Shown here in pieces: positions 49,900 to 61,349 of a stretch of DNA of 64,000 nt. Position 1 is the stretch's first letter. Every line of letters begins with the position of its first letter. The position numbers and the translations under genes are program-made. This stretch comes from Erythrophleum ivorense. Its lineage: Eukaryota; Streptophyta; Magnoliopsida; Fabales; Fabaceae. A model generated the notes under the pieces. The model did not search any database, was not told where the DNA came from, and was given only the letters and a program-made list of their open reading frames with translations. Where the stretch lies: contig JAIUCV010000400.1 in NCBI GenBank assembly GCA_026724425.1, forward strand, positions 248,001 through 312,000. The letters run 5' to 3'.

Positions 49900-51016
49900 T
49901 AGGACCATAAGTATGTTTAATACTTATTACAATATATTGTTGCAATGTTTTGTTGCAAAAAATAAAATGCATGAGATACTTGAAGATGAAAGAAATTGAA
50001 TAGAAAAAATGAAAGAAACTGCACACAGATAGCAATACCAAAGACTAGTAAAAAAGATGAAGAAAATTGAAGAAGAAATATGAACAAAAATTATGAAAAT
50101 TGCTACTTGATTTATAAAATTCACTGAGCGCGAAATATTGTATTCCGCATTCAATGGCTTTAAAATATCACTAACCTATACATCAGTGAAATATCATTGA
50201 TTTGAGGGTCAATAATATAAATTATATATTAAAAAAAACAAAATAAGGTACATAGCCACTGACTTTGTGTTCCATTATATATATATATATATATATAAGT
50301 TTTTGAAAGCATATTATAATAAAAAAATTAATTATACATATAAGAAATCAAGATTTTGTTGTATGTGTATATACATGTGTGTAGATATGTGTAAGTGTGC
50401 GCGTGCGTGTAAAGGGAGAGTCTTTGACTTTGAAAAAAATATATTAAAAGAAAAAAAGATTTTGAAAAGCTTCTTATGTACATGTGGCTCTGGATTCTTC
50501 CTTATAAGACTTTACATTAGCCTTAAAATCAAGAAAATAATATAGGGCGCGAACTCAGACCAAATGGAAGATAGTTGAGGGAATTGAAGCCAAATAAGGC
50601 AAAATTGATGTGTCACTCTGTTCGTTGACTTCATTCACCTCTAATGGAAAAAAAAAGGATAATAGGTATAAAAAATGTAAGAATGAGATGAAAATAACAT
50701 GTATATTATTGCTTTCATTTGTTGGCTTTTGACTACTCCATTTAACATAGTCACTGGTGCTTCTCCCTTTCTATTTCTAGAGACTTTTGACCTTATTTAC
50801 ATATAGATAAAACTTGTAAGACGACAAAGAGTGAAAAATAGATGGATCATCTTATGTCTTCCACTCTTTCATTGTATTCTGGCAATTTGAAAGAAATGAA
50901 AAACCAAAAATAAAAAAACTAATCAGTTACATCATTTTAAATATTTATGCAACAATCTAAGTATGTCATTATCCTCCTATGTATCTCACATTGAAGTCAA
51001 TTCCCAAAATACAGAA
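48661..51016. other. Intergenic, probably the 5' part of the MULE plus unassigned DNA
   Basis: 48661-49350 may be the decayed N-terminal part of the MULE, but I cannot align it. A (TAA)n microsatellite is at 49862-49899 and an (AT)n run at 50276-50296. No gene is seen. Confidence 0.4.
49862..49899. repeat. (TAA)n microsatellite
   Basis: About 12 uninterrupted TAA units. Confidence 0.9.
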
Positions 51017-52016
51017 GCCCCATTTGGTAGAGTGTGGAAATGGAAACAAAAAAGAGTTCGTTATAAAAATATGTTTGGTACGCGTCAATGATATATAATA
51101 GATATACATATGGAAAGCAAGGATACTGTACATTTTTCCTTCCAAATCTTGTGATTTTTGCCTGCCATTTTTTAAATGAAAATATTGTGACAATTTTACC
51201 CTCTTATTTATAAGTTTTCTATCTCATTTAACCCGTTTTTAGCTTTGAAATTTTAACTTGTTATAACAATGTAAAAAAATAAGAAATTATATTGATTGAA
51301 TTTAAAATTTTTGACTAAGTCTAACTAATCTATCAATAAAAAATTTAACCATTAGTCAAAATTCAGACTAAATTTTAATTGAAAAATAATGTTTTAAAAA
51401 AATTTTAACTAAATTTCAATTAGAAATTAGTGTTTTTCAACTAAATTTTTTGACCAATTTATTAATTAGAAAATTTTGACTAAATTTTAGTTGAAAAATA
51501 ATGTTTTCTGATTGAATTTGTCCAACATTAGTCGAAAAATAGTTTCGACTGAAAATTAGTCGATCAAAATTTTTGACTGAATTTTAATTAAAAATTTTTG
51601 ATTGAAAATCAGTCGAAAAATAATTCTGATTGAAATTCAGTTGGAAATTCTGAATTAATTAATTAATTAAATTATTATTATGTTTACTTCTAAAGTAATT
51701 TATTAATTTATTATATATATTTAATATATATTAATAAATTAATAAATATTAAATTGATATATGTAAAATATTAAAATAAATAATTATATAAAAAAAATTA
51801 CTCAACAATCTCTTTTTGTCATAAAATAAGAGTATTTTTGTTATTTTATTCTTTTTATTTTTCATTCCATCCTATTTTCATCCTATCCAACAACCTAACA
51901 CAAACATATTCTCTCTCTTTTCTTTTTTTTTCTACTCTTACCAAACAGTTTTTTTTTTTTTTTCCATTATATCCGATTTATCTTTCTATTTTCTTTTGTA
52001 TTACCAAAGAATGCCC
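51017..52016. mobile_element. PIF/Harbinger-like non-autonomous element (copy B)
   Basis: It begins GCCCCATTTGGTA and ends TACCAAAGAATGCCC, imperfect inverted termini resembling those of the 25172-26977 element. The interior is AT-rich and non-coding and contains many variants of TTTTGACTAAATTTTAGTTG (51300-51650), a type of repeat also seen at about 26260-26360 in copy A. TTA follows the right end, but GAA precedes the left end, so the target duplication is not clean. No transposase frame. Confidence 0.5.
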
Positions 52017-52815
52017 TTATCAGACGACGCCAGAGGCATACGGATCGATTTCCTCCCATTTCAATGGAGAAATAAAAATGAAAATACCGTGGTGAGCTGA
52101 TGTGTATGATTTTGGCAAGGAGTTGGTGCTCTAGCATCTTCTTGATTTAGGGGTTTGTAAATGAGTTGTAGACCTATGTTAGCGAAAAAAGGAAAAAACA
52201 AAAAGTCATGAATTATGGTATGGATGGAAAGACATAGGAAGAGAAAATTTTAGCATTGGGGATTAGTTTAAAATTTTAAATAAAGTAAAAGGGATTTATT
52301 AATTTATATCAGATAGATAAAATAAGAAAGATTAGAAATCTAATTTTGCTGGTTATTAAATCTGTAGATTCAGTGGGCTTGTGCTGTGCAGAGATGGGCC
52401 TTAGGTGACCTCCAGCTGAACCCAAGTCAGAGAAGATCGTCGACCGAGATGGTGAAGAAGCACAGAGAAAACACAAAAATGAAAACCTTTGCATAAGCCT
52501 AGCCAATTGAATGAGAGCGCACGGATCAGTGACATGGCATTAAATTTAAAATCCCGCCTAAACCCCTTGTTGATTTCATTTCGTGCGCAATTGAATTTCA
52601 ATTTCCCCCAAGAGGCTTAATATCTCCGCCTTTGGGCGTCGCCAATATCCCTACCCTACTCATTCCACTTTCCTCTCTCTTCACCAACATACACCCCTAA
52701 CTCCATTTCCTCCTCCTGGTACGCAGATCCCTGCAATTCTCGTTATCTTTTGCCCATTTTCTCATCGATTTACACAGCATAACTGATCCCATCATCTGCA
52801 TTTGCAGTTTTCGTC
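52017..52815. other. HMGB upstream region
   Basis: It must contain the promoter and leader of the HMGB gene. The C/T-rich stretch 52650-52715 fits a 5' UTR. No other gene is seen. Confidence 0.5.
52719..52807 (+). other. Probable 5' UTR intron of the HMGB gene
   Basis: A donor CTG|GTACGC and an acceptor TTTGCAG bracket 89 bp ending eight bases before the ATG at 52816. A pyrimidine-rich stretch precedes the acceptor. Inferred from splice signals only. Confidence 0.45.
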
Positions 52816-54105
52816 ATGAAAGGTGCCAAATCCAAGTCTGAATCAAAGAAAGCCAATGCCAAGTAAGTATTATTGATTTTGATTCATCTAGCTATTTTAT
52901 CGTTCGATTCACCTCTCGATGCGAGAAGTTTGGATCAGATCCTGTTAGATCTCAGATCTGACAATTGACCACTGTGATGCCGAGGATACGTAATTTTTCA
53001 TACCTTGTTAATGTTTGTTCTACATACGATATCAGGCTTGCCGTGAATAAGAAGGGTAGCGCCGCCACCAAGGCAGGCGGGAGATCGAGTAAGGGCAAAG
53101 CAGCGAAAGACCCTAACAAGCCCAAGAGACCGCCCAGTGCCTTCTTCGTCTTCATGTAATTTTATTTTATCCATACAATTTGATTTCCTATGTGCTCTCT
53201 TCTCTTTCAACCGAATATAGTTCTGGTCAATCTTTACCCCGCAGAAAGGTATATACGTATTTTTTCCCCATGTTCGTTCTGATTTATCTTAAAGTTACAT
53301 GTTAAAATTTTCATATATTTTTTATTGGATATTCTACTTGTCGTTCAAACTACATGAACCTAGGTATTGCTTCATAGCTTATTATTCATCTTACGCAATC
53401 GATTTGTTTTGCTAAATCCTTTAAATTGATAATTCTAGGGAGGAATTTAGGAAGCAGTTCAACAAGGAACATCCTGAAAACAAAGCAGTATCTGCGGTAA
53501 GCGTTTGCATTTGGTCTCTGTGTTACATGAATTCCGTGATGGAGCTCCTCGGTGCGTCTTTACACATTTGTCACTGAAACTTTTTGTTAATTTGTTAGGT
53601 TGGCAAAGCTGCTGGGGCAAAATGGAAGTCCATGTCTGATGCTGTATGTAGTTTTGTGTTGATTATTAATCGCTTCTTGAATGCTATTTGTTCTAAATGT
53701 TAAAAGGAATGTTTATGGTTTTAGGAGAAATCACCATATGTAGCGAAGGCAGAGAAACGGAAGGTTGAGTATGAGAAGAATATGAAAGCGTATAATAAGA
53801 GACAGGTACATATTTGTGAAGCCGTTTCTTTCTGTCCATATCAATGTGTTATATTTTGTCTCCATCCCAAGCATTTCTTATGCTCTCTCGTGTTTGGTTC
53901 TCAGGCTGAAGGTCCTGACGCTGGAGATGAGGAAGAATCTGAAAAGTCAATGTCTGAGGTGAATGATGAGGATGAAGGAGACGAAGAGGGGAGTGGCGAG
54001 GTTTGCTTAAAAGCTTGCTCTATTAAAATATGATCTTTTTGCTTTTGAACATTATTAATTCGTACTAACTTATTTCCTTGTATTCAGGAGGAGGATGACG
54101 AGTAG
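52816..54105 (+). CDS. HMGB-type high-mobility-group chromatin protein (HMGB2/3-like)
   Basis: Seven exons: 52816-52862, 53036-53155, 53439-53496, 53599-53643, 53725-53805, 53905-54000, 54088-54105, encoding 154 residues. It is a small nuclear architectural protein that binds and bends DNA through one HMG box. Visible: a Lys/Ser/Ala-rich basic N-terminus (1-40), HMG box about 41-117 starting DPNKPKRPPSAFFVFM, with KEHPENKAVSAVGKAAGAKW and a final EYEKNMKAYNKRQ, then an acidic tail 118-154 (DEEE, NDEDEGDEEGSGE, EEDDE). Length, single box and acidic tail are normal for plant HMGB1-4. All introns are GT-AG and phases agree. The C-terminal acidic stretch carries several Ser residues that could be CK2 sites (inference from composition). 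Confidence 0.95.
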
Positions 54106-54789
54106 CAAATGAGCTGAAATTAGCAGTCCATTAGGTTCTGATGATTTGATCGTCCTTCGCTGATGATCAGGTCATTTCATGATAAACGTATTTCGTGCTT
54201 CCAAAAATATGGTCCAGCTGAAGTAGGTTGTTTGGCCCTTTCAGAAATTGAATAGTTGAAGAAGCGGGTTCACTTCTCTTTGTACCTTTGAATTCAAGTG
54301 TTAAGTTGGGGGCCATTTATTTCGTGTAGAGTTTAGTTTTAGTCTTTCTTCAAGAAATCTGGTTACTTCTGTATCAATATAATTGACTCATCACTTCTTG
54401 GCTGCTGTATCACTTGTATATATTTGATGGATTTGTCTTTGGGTTACGGTCTGCCCGGCGTGTTTTGTTTGTTTGGTTCTCGCAGACGACTGGTGTCTAA
54501 CTAGACTATCTGTATGTCTGTTGGCTTCACGATTCCCTTCGCCCATGATTATTAACATTTGGGATGCATTTTGGTAGTCTTTTATTTTGGAGTGTTTTTC
54601 AGTGTCTTAAAATGTTATGGTAGCAAGGATGAGTGCTTTGAAGGCTCATCTGAATCTTTCATAGTATAGAAATACAATTATGTTGGGTTCATACTTCCCT
54701 CGTCTTACCATTATGCATTGTCTGGTATTATAAGAAAACAAAAATTCGCGAGGAAAGAAGCGTGGACCCAGTTGCGAATAAGAAATTAA
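54106..54789. other. HMGB 3' flank
   Basis: Includes the 3' UTR of the HMGB gene (T-rich, up to about 54420). No further gene. Confidence 0.5.
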
Positions 54790-54984
54790 TGCTCTGTTTG
54801 GATTATTGTAGCGTGAATGTAATTTTTTTACACATATATTACATATTATATTTATATTTTTATTATTTTATTTATCAAATTATCTTTTAAAAGAAAAGAT
54901 AAAAAATTATTTTTTATTTTATTTATTTTTATTTATTCATATTTTATATTTATTTATTATTATATTTTTCAACCAAATATATCT
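54790..54984. mobile_element. Possible small Tourist-like MITE
   Basis: A 195-bp AT-rich segment begins TGCTCTGTTTGGATT and ends CAACCAAATATATCT. TAA lies on both sides (54787-54789, 54985-54987). The termini are only partly complementary (shared core TTTGG), so support is moderate. Confidence 0.4.
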
Positions 54985-55254
54985 TAAAATCATTTTTAGC
55001 GTCATGAAATCAGAAGAATTTTTGTGTTAAGAAAATGTAAATGAGATAGTATATTATTTTATTGTCTTTCACTTAGTTAAATATATTTGTTGTTTAGGCG
55101 GGGGTATGGAGATTAAGACAAAAAAGGGGTTTTTGAAATAACAGAGGGATGACTGAAAGGTGGATTTTATAAATTATCAATTCTTTCTAATAATTTTTTT
55201 CCTCTTTTTACTCCTTTTCTTTCTCTCTTAATCCTTTTACCACATGGTACGATG
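54985..55254. other. Short intergenic piece between two MITEs
   Basis: No gene. The last eight bases (GTACGATG, 55247-55254) are the left copy of the target duplication of the next element. Confidence 0.5.
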
Positions 55255-55811
55255 TAGGGGTGAACAAAACTGAACAAAATCGAACCAAATTATTTAAATC
55301 GAACCAAACCAATAAAAACTAATTAACAAATAGTTTGGTTTGATTTTTTTAAATCTAAAATTGATTAATTCGGTTCGGTTGTCGGTTCATGGCATGTTTG
55401 GTTCGGTTAAACTGAACCAAACTGACAAGTTGTATATATTATTTTATTATAAAATATTACTCTTATTTTATTTTATTTTATTTACTTTTTAAAATTTTTT
55501 GTTAATTTATGGGTGTTTTTTAGACTAAAAATAATAAATTATAAATACATTATTATTAGTTAAAGTTTAATAAGATGCATAATATTAAAAATTAAATTAT
55601 ATATATTGCAAAGAATAAAATTTTAAAAAAATATTTTTGGTCAAAAAAATATGAACCAAATCGGATCAAATCGAACCAAATCGAACAAAAATCGAACTAA
55701 ACCGATTAAAATTCAAAACCGAAAAGGTCCAAAAAATTGTTGAACCGACAAGGTTGGTTCGGTTTGGTTTTAGTCTAAAACCGAACCAAACCGAACCTAT
55801 GAACACCCCTA
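55255..55811. mobile_element. 557-bp MITE with 8-bp target duplication (hAT-like)
   Basis: It starts TAGGGGTGAACAAAACTGAAC and ends GAACCTATGAACACCCCTA. The termini are inverted (TAGGGGTG / CACCCCTA), and the inner arms are built of many GGTTCGGTT and AACCGAACC phrases facing each other. GTACGATG flanks both ends (55247-55254 and 55812-55819), an exact 8-bp target duplication as made by hAT transposases. No coding frame. The superfamily call rests on TSD length; the terminus is not a classic CAGGG hAT end. Confidence 0.8.
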
Positions 55812-57657
55812 GTACGATGCGTTTAATATTTGTTTTAGGGCAAAGGTTTTTTTTTTCTTTCACTCAGATTTGTTCTAGGCAGCAGTTTATTTGGTCCAAT
55901 ATAGATTTAAAAGTATTATAAAGGATTCAATATTCATCTTCTGTTTTTCTATTCGAAATATTCAAAGTGATATCATGCATTACTTAATTGGTTGATGGAA
56001 TGTAATATCGATTTGGTGCATATCAAGCTATGTTTATTGCTTTTGGATTATTTAGATCATTTAAATACTTATATATTTTTTTTAATCTTTTTTGGTAATA
56101 AAGGAAGCTATGTTTATTGCTTTTGGATTGTCTAGATCATTTAAATACTTAGATATTTTTTATTTTTAATCTTTTTTTGGTAATAAAATATTCATAATGT
56201 AGAATGAAAAATTTTTATTTGATTTAAGAAAATAACAATTAAAATTAAAAAAATCCCACCAAAAAAATGAAATTTCAGTTGTTAAAATTTGATCCGAGAG
56301 GTTAGAGACCATGTAGTACGGTGCTCATCCAAATCTAGAGTGATTGAATGTGTTGGTTTGCCGGTACAATTCAATTTGTTTTGCACATAAAAAGTTATAT
56401 AATTATTTACTTTATTTTTAGGCATAGAAATTTATTTGGTTTAGTATAATCTTTTACCCTTAAACAAGGTTTAATGACTATTTTTGTAATATTGTTTACT
56501 TTCTTAATGAAAATATTTAAATTTAATGAATTGATTGTAAATGTACATTTGTTAATATAATCCGATTTAAACCTATGTTATATTGTTTTGTTTTTTTAAT
56601 CATTTTACTCGTGAAAGATTTATGTTTTCATCAGTTTGATTTTTATCGGAAGAAAATTTTGTGAGTTTATATAATTAAGTCTGATTTATTGAATTTTATT
56701 AAAAAATAAAAATATAAATGTGTAAATATAAATGTGTGTGAGAAAAAGATAATATTATATTAAAAAAATAAAATTTTTGAGATTAAAATAAATTATAAAG
56801 CTTGGGTAAAATTTTATATAGTAAAAAGTAGACTTTTGCCTTTGATTTAGTGTTACTGGTGAGAAGTTGTCTAGTCACAACATTTCTAGTTGTGCCAAAG
56901 GCTGGTAGTAGTTGTCACTGCTGGTAAATGAACATTATGAATCGTGCAGGGGCAGTCTTTTAATTATTGTTTCAAGGATTTAGTCTGCATTGATTGTCAG
57001 TTCTTGTCATCCTCTGTTGTTTGATACCAATTGTTTATACTTTTATCACTATGTATTTTCTGTTGTTACGTATTTAGCTTGGTATTCAAAATACCCTCAA
57101 ATATCTTGTCACTTCACGCCACTGGGATGTATTCCGATACCTTATATGAGATGTAGGGAATAGGATCATATTTTGCTATAGAAGAGTGGCAACATTATTA
57201 CGAAATACGTGCGGGAGTGGACTTTGTTATTTTCGATTCAAACCCTATTTGAAGATTTATATATATTTTTTATCATTTTAATTACAAGAGAAAATATTAA
57301 TTGATACCTATGATCACATATCAAGAAAATTGTTTAGTACGAGGTATTATTTGGAGTGAGACAAATAAAAAAGTGATTAAAAAAAATCTAGAGTTTGCAA
57401 AGGATCATAACATAAATGCATATGAGAGTATCTGCAAATATTATTTGGAATGAGAAAAATGAAAATAAGAACCATATTTAGCAATTGTCAAGTAATTTTT
57501 ACATATATCACTAAAGGTGACATATTATTTGTACATTTAATGATTTACACGTGGATCCCATTTTTATTATATATGAATCTCACTTGTATAACTTAAAATT
57601 TGACCATTGATTACACTTTGTGTGTTATACACACTAAGTGTACCTAAAAAAGAAATT
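55812..57657. other. Intergenic, no gene seen
   Basis: AT-rich. It contains a direct tandem duplication of about 80 bp at 56025-56187 (AAGCTATGTTTATTGCTTTT in both units). No gene is recognised. Confidence 0.5.
56025..56187. repeat. Tandem duplication, period about 80 bp
   Basis: Two units starting at 56025 and 56105 share AAGCTATGTTTATTGCTTTT, AGATCATTTAAATACTTA and TTGGTAATAAA. They differ by a few substitutions and short A/T indels. Confidence 0.85.
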
Positions 57658-58919
57658 TCCAGAGGAATAGTCGGTATAACCAATCACGGGGTCATGTGTA
57701 TAAAAAGTGGTTCGATCAGGTTGGTTGAGCTGAATGTTGCGGGCAGATCTAAATAAGGGACCATACGCAATTGGCAATCACCCGCGACAAGAAAAGGTAC
57801 CTTGAAACGCTGTTCGAAGAGGGACAAGGGAGAAGCGGGTGTGAAAGCGTTTGATCATCCTTGGCTCAATACAGAATTCCCAACTGGTTCAAGGAGCTAG
57901 CCATGTGAATGCATAGAACTTGAGGGTCATAATGATGAGCAAAACGTGAGAGCCTAATACTTGTAGCAACTCTATGAGGTCCGATTTCATCAGCGACGGC
58001 CTTCACTACTAGAAATGGGAAGCGGCAACGATTTTATAAGTTGCCTCGTAAAGGTCATCTCGATCATTGATCCACCAACTAATATCTCAACTCCCTCACA
58101 AGCTTTGGGATTTCATCCATTCTAAGCCGACGAGGAGGTGAATATTTGGCAACACTGCTTCCAATTGGCTTGTCTGTACATGATATGAGGGCCTCCCTTC
58201 AACCGTCACCATCGTCTCTTCTTCTTTTACATGGTGGGGACTCTACCGGCCCCTTTCTCGTGAACAGCATTCACAATTGGTTTCCATGCTTCCACCTGTT
58301 CTCTTTTCCAAATCCCAGGGTTTTGTAGGTACCTTCAGTCATTTCAGCAAAACAATGTAATCGTTGTTTTTCCAAAGAAGGAGATTGGGTGATCTGTTTC
58401 CACAGCTAGGAAAATCAATACTGTTAAAGGAAATTGAAAAAGGATAAATGAAGGAAGATTACCTTCCCTAAGGCTGCCACTGAGAATAATATAAAGCAGC
58501 ATGTGGCTGAGGGATGAACTTGTAAGACCCTGTTCGCGTTAAGGGTGCCAACACTTATCCCGCGTGCGTATCAAGTATATATCAATAAGCATGTCGTTAA
58601 TAAACATTAAAATTGAACTCCTGTGGATGAATTAGGCTACCATCATCCCCGACTGTTTTTCCATCTATATAACACAAGATGGAAACACAGTGATGTGGTA
58701 GTGGATTATTCAGAGGAGGGAAACGACATAGTCATGAAAGGTGATTTGCAGAGTCAGAGAAGGACAAACAGACGTTGAGCAATATGAATTGAGATTTGAG
58801 AGTGATCAGTGGGACAGATTAAAAATTCCCATCTTGTATGGGGTGAGGAGGGGTATTACTTCTGCATTTGCATCTGCTGCTTCAGCTTGTGATAATTTGT
58901 TGATCTCTTCCTCACTCAT
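57658..58919 (-). pseudogene. Decayed duplicate of the OPR gene
   Basis: All four exons of the intact OPR gene at 61882-63541 have counterparts here in the same order and strand. Exon 1 is at 58919-58804 (MSEEEINKLSQAEAADANAE, LLTPYKMGIFNLSH), exon 2 at about 58558-58482, exon 3 at about 58332-58250, exon 4 at about 58195-57658. Defects: the exon 1 donor has changed from CACAG|GT to CACTGAT, losing GT and creating a stop; the exon 2 acceptor CAG has become CGG; exon 2 lacks its second half; exon 3 lacks the GIFFCQLWHA segment; exon 4 lacks the active-site region around the HAAN motif and carries further small changes. It cannot make a working reductase. It is a nearby tandem copy in the same orientation, about 4.2-4.6 kb from the intact gene. 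Confidence 0.9.
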
Positions 58920-61340
58920 GGTATGGGTCATCGTCTTCCTCCTCCTCACAACCTGTTGACAGAGAAGAAGATGACGCTCTTGTGACATAATAAATATGAG
59001 TTTATCGAAAAAAATATCTAGTGACATTAATTTGTGTAAAATGATAATTATGTTTTGAACCATTGTAATAAATGATGTGGAAATGAATGGTGGAAGTTAG
59101 TGGAAGACGTTAATGCATTCCAACACTCATTGTCTGCCTCTGCCCATAATACCAACTTTATTCAGCCATTAAAGAGCAAATCAGAACAGCAAATTAGGAA
59201 GTATGAAAGCAAAATGAAATAAAAGGACGAACTTTTTACCATTAAAAAAAATAAAAATAAAAGGAAGATCTTGAAAGCCTTGAATGAGGAATGAATATTG
59301 GTCTTTGTTGAAAGCTATTAAAGCACTTTCAACTGCTACAATTTGCTTCATTCTGGGAATGAGCAAAATATTCGAATCTCACTATATTTTTTTTGGGGAC
59401 ATTTTGAAAGGTCTAAGTTTGGATAATACTACACACACTATCTCAAACCTATAATTCTAGATATATCAAATGAGACTATGAGAGAAATAATCTTGTGTAA
59501 GGAGCGAGAGGACAAAATAATCAATCTTACATTATAAATCAATGATCTAAATTCATCTCATAATCATTAATATGAAAATGAAAAAGGATTTTATTACACA
59601 TTTATGATAGATTATTGTATTAGTTTGAACCATTGATTTTATAATATAAGATGATTATTTTCTCTTTCTATCTCTCACATAAAATCATTTTTCTTATTTG
59701 TTACACTCTTTATGTACATATAAGTATTAGAAAAAATTAAAAAAAATTACCTATTATATTAACAGTTGCTTAGAACATTTTAAATAGGTTCAATTACATT
59801 TTTTATACCTATGGCATGGCTTAATTACATGATCTTTTCTTTTATTATAGAATTCTGTAGTAAGATATTCTACAATCAAAAATTTATTTAACCAAAATAT
59901 CCTTAAGTCTATAATATAATGATTTTTTTATTTTAGTAAAATTTAAAATTATTAAATTAAAAAAATTAATTATTGAAAACAAATAACATATTTGCACAAT
60001 ATATATTTTTTGAAATCTAACCTAGTAAAAGAAAATAATTAATATTATTAATTTCAACAAAAATAAGTGAATTAAATATGTATTTAATCATTACAAAAAT
60101 GTTATAAATATAATACAATTTTAAAATAAATTAACTTTATTTTACACATAGAATAAATAATATCAAAAATAAAAATGTTAAGAAATCTATATTTTTAATA
60201 AATTATATCTTTAATTAAAAAAACCAATATTATCATTGGGGATATTTTGGTTAAAATAGGTTAAAGCATTACAGATTTTAAAAATATAGATGAAAACTGT
60301 GTAATTAAATTATCTCTTTAAGAAAAGAAGAAAAACTTATCCTAAAAGATAAAGCAAAGAAGTGCGAAAATGCAAGAAAAAAAATACGTTGTCCTGCTCC
60401 TTATCTTGTTCAATTAGATGTGCTATAACTAGTTTATTTCTTCGACTGGACTAATTGAAATTAAGCAGCACTAAGTGAATAAAACATTTTTCTTACGCTC
60501 AAAGCTTGCTAGGTTCTTGATTGAAATCTAGTGGTTGGAGTTTCTTAGGCTCTTTGTATATATATAAAAAAAAAAACCTAGGGATGAAAGGTTGTAAATA
60601 TTCAAGGTTTTCCTTTATGTTCAAGGTTGTAGACACTAAGTGATAATCTTCTTGTTTAATTAGAGTTTTGTTAGGTTTTTTATGAAGAAAAACCTAGCTA
60701 TGAAAGTTGTAAAAGCTGGAAGCTTTTCTGTAGGGTAAAGGTTGTAGAGACTTAGAATTAATTTTTTGTTCTAGAAGTCTTGCTAGGTTATTTAGGGTGA
60801 AAAATTTAGTGATTATTTTAAGTTGTAAAAATTAAGTTTAAATATTTACTTTTGAGGATTGTTTCCTTGTATTTAGTGATTACCCATTATACCCAAAAAA
60901 AAAAAAAAATTACTTTGTATTTGAGGAGAATATGAAGAATTAAATTGATCTAAACTTCTATATTGCTATGATATGCTTTTCTCTTCCTCACTATTTCCTG
61001 AAATTGCCTTCCCTTAATTCCTCATTAATTGTTTAAAAAGCATTTTTAGATAAAAGATTAGACAAAAAGATATGGCTCGCTGATTTTTTTTTTTTTTTCT
61101 GGTTGAAGAGAGGGCTAAAAGCCAAAACGACGCAGCGCAGCATGCGCAACACCAGTACCCAAGAAGAATCATCCTCCATCTGAGAATTCTCTTTACAAAC
61201 AAGTTAAGACTAATCTTATTCTAATGAAATCTTTTTCTCTAATTATTTAAAAATAAGAAACCTAGTTTTTCTTTAAAAAAAATAAATAAATAAAGGTGCA
61301 TCACCCAATTTAATCGAGTCCTCTTTCTTGGACGGTTTTT
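58920..61340. other. Segment upstream of the OPR pseudogene, apparently inserted DNA
   Basis: Similarity to the upstream sequence of the intact OPR gene fades near 58990 and reappears near 61350, so roughly 2.3 kb between look inserted here or deleted from the other copy. The segment is AT-rich and has no coding frame. At about 60500-60880 it carries three degenerate repeats with the phrase AAACCTAG.GATGAAAGTTGT. No terminal repeats or target duplication were identified. Confidence 0.5.
60500..60880. repeat. Three degenerate repeats of about 120 bp
   Basis: The phrases TTGCTAGGTT / TTGTTAGGTT, AAAAACCTAG..ATGAAAG.TTGTAAA and AAGGTTGTAGA.ACT..G recur three times at about 120-bp spacing with increasing divergence. 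No reading frame. Confidence 0.6.
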
Positions 61341-61349
61341 GGACTAAAA

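Noticed and set aside
52952..53210. Minus-strand frames over the HMGB exon 2
   Set aside because: Antisense to the HMG-box coding exon and without family similarity.
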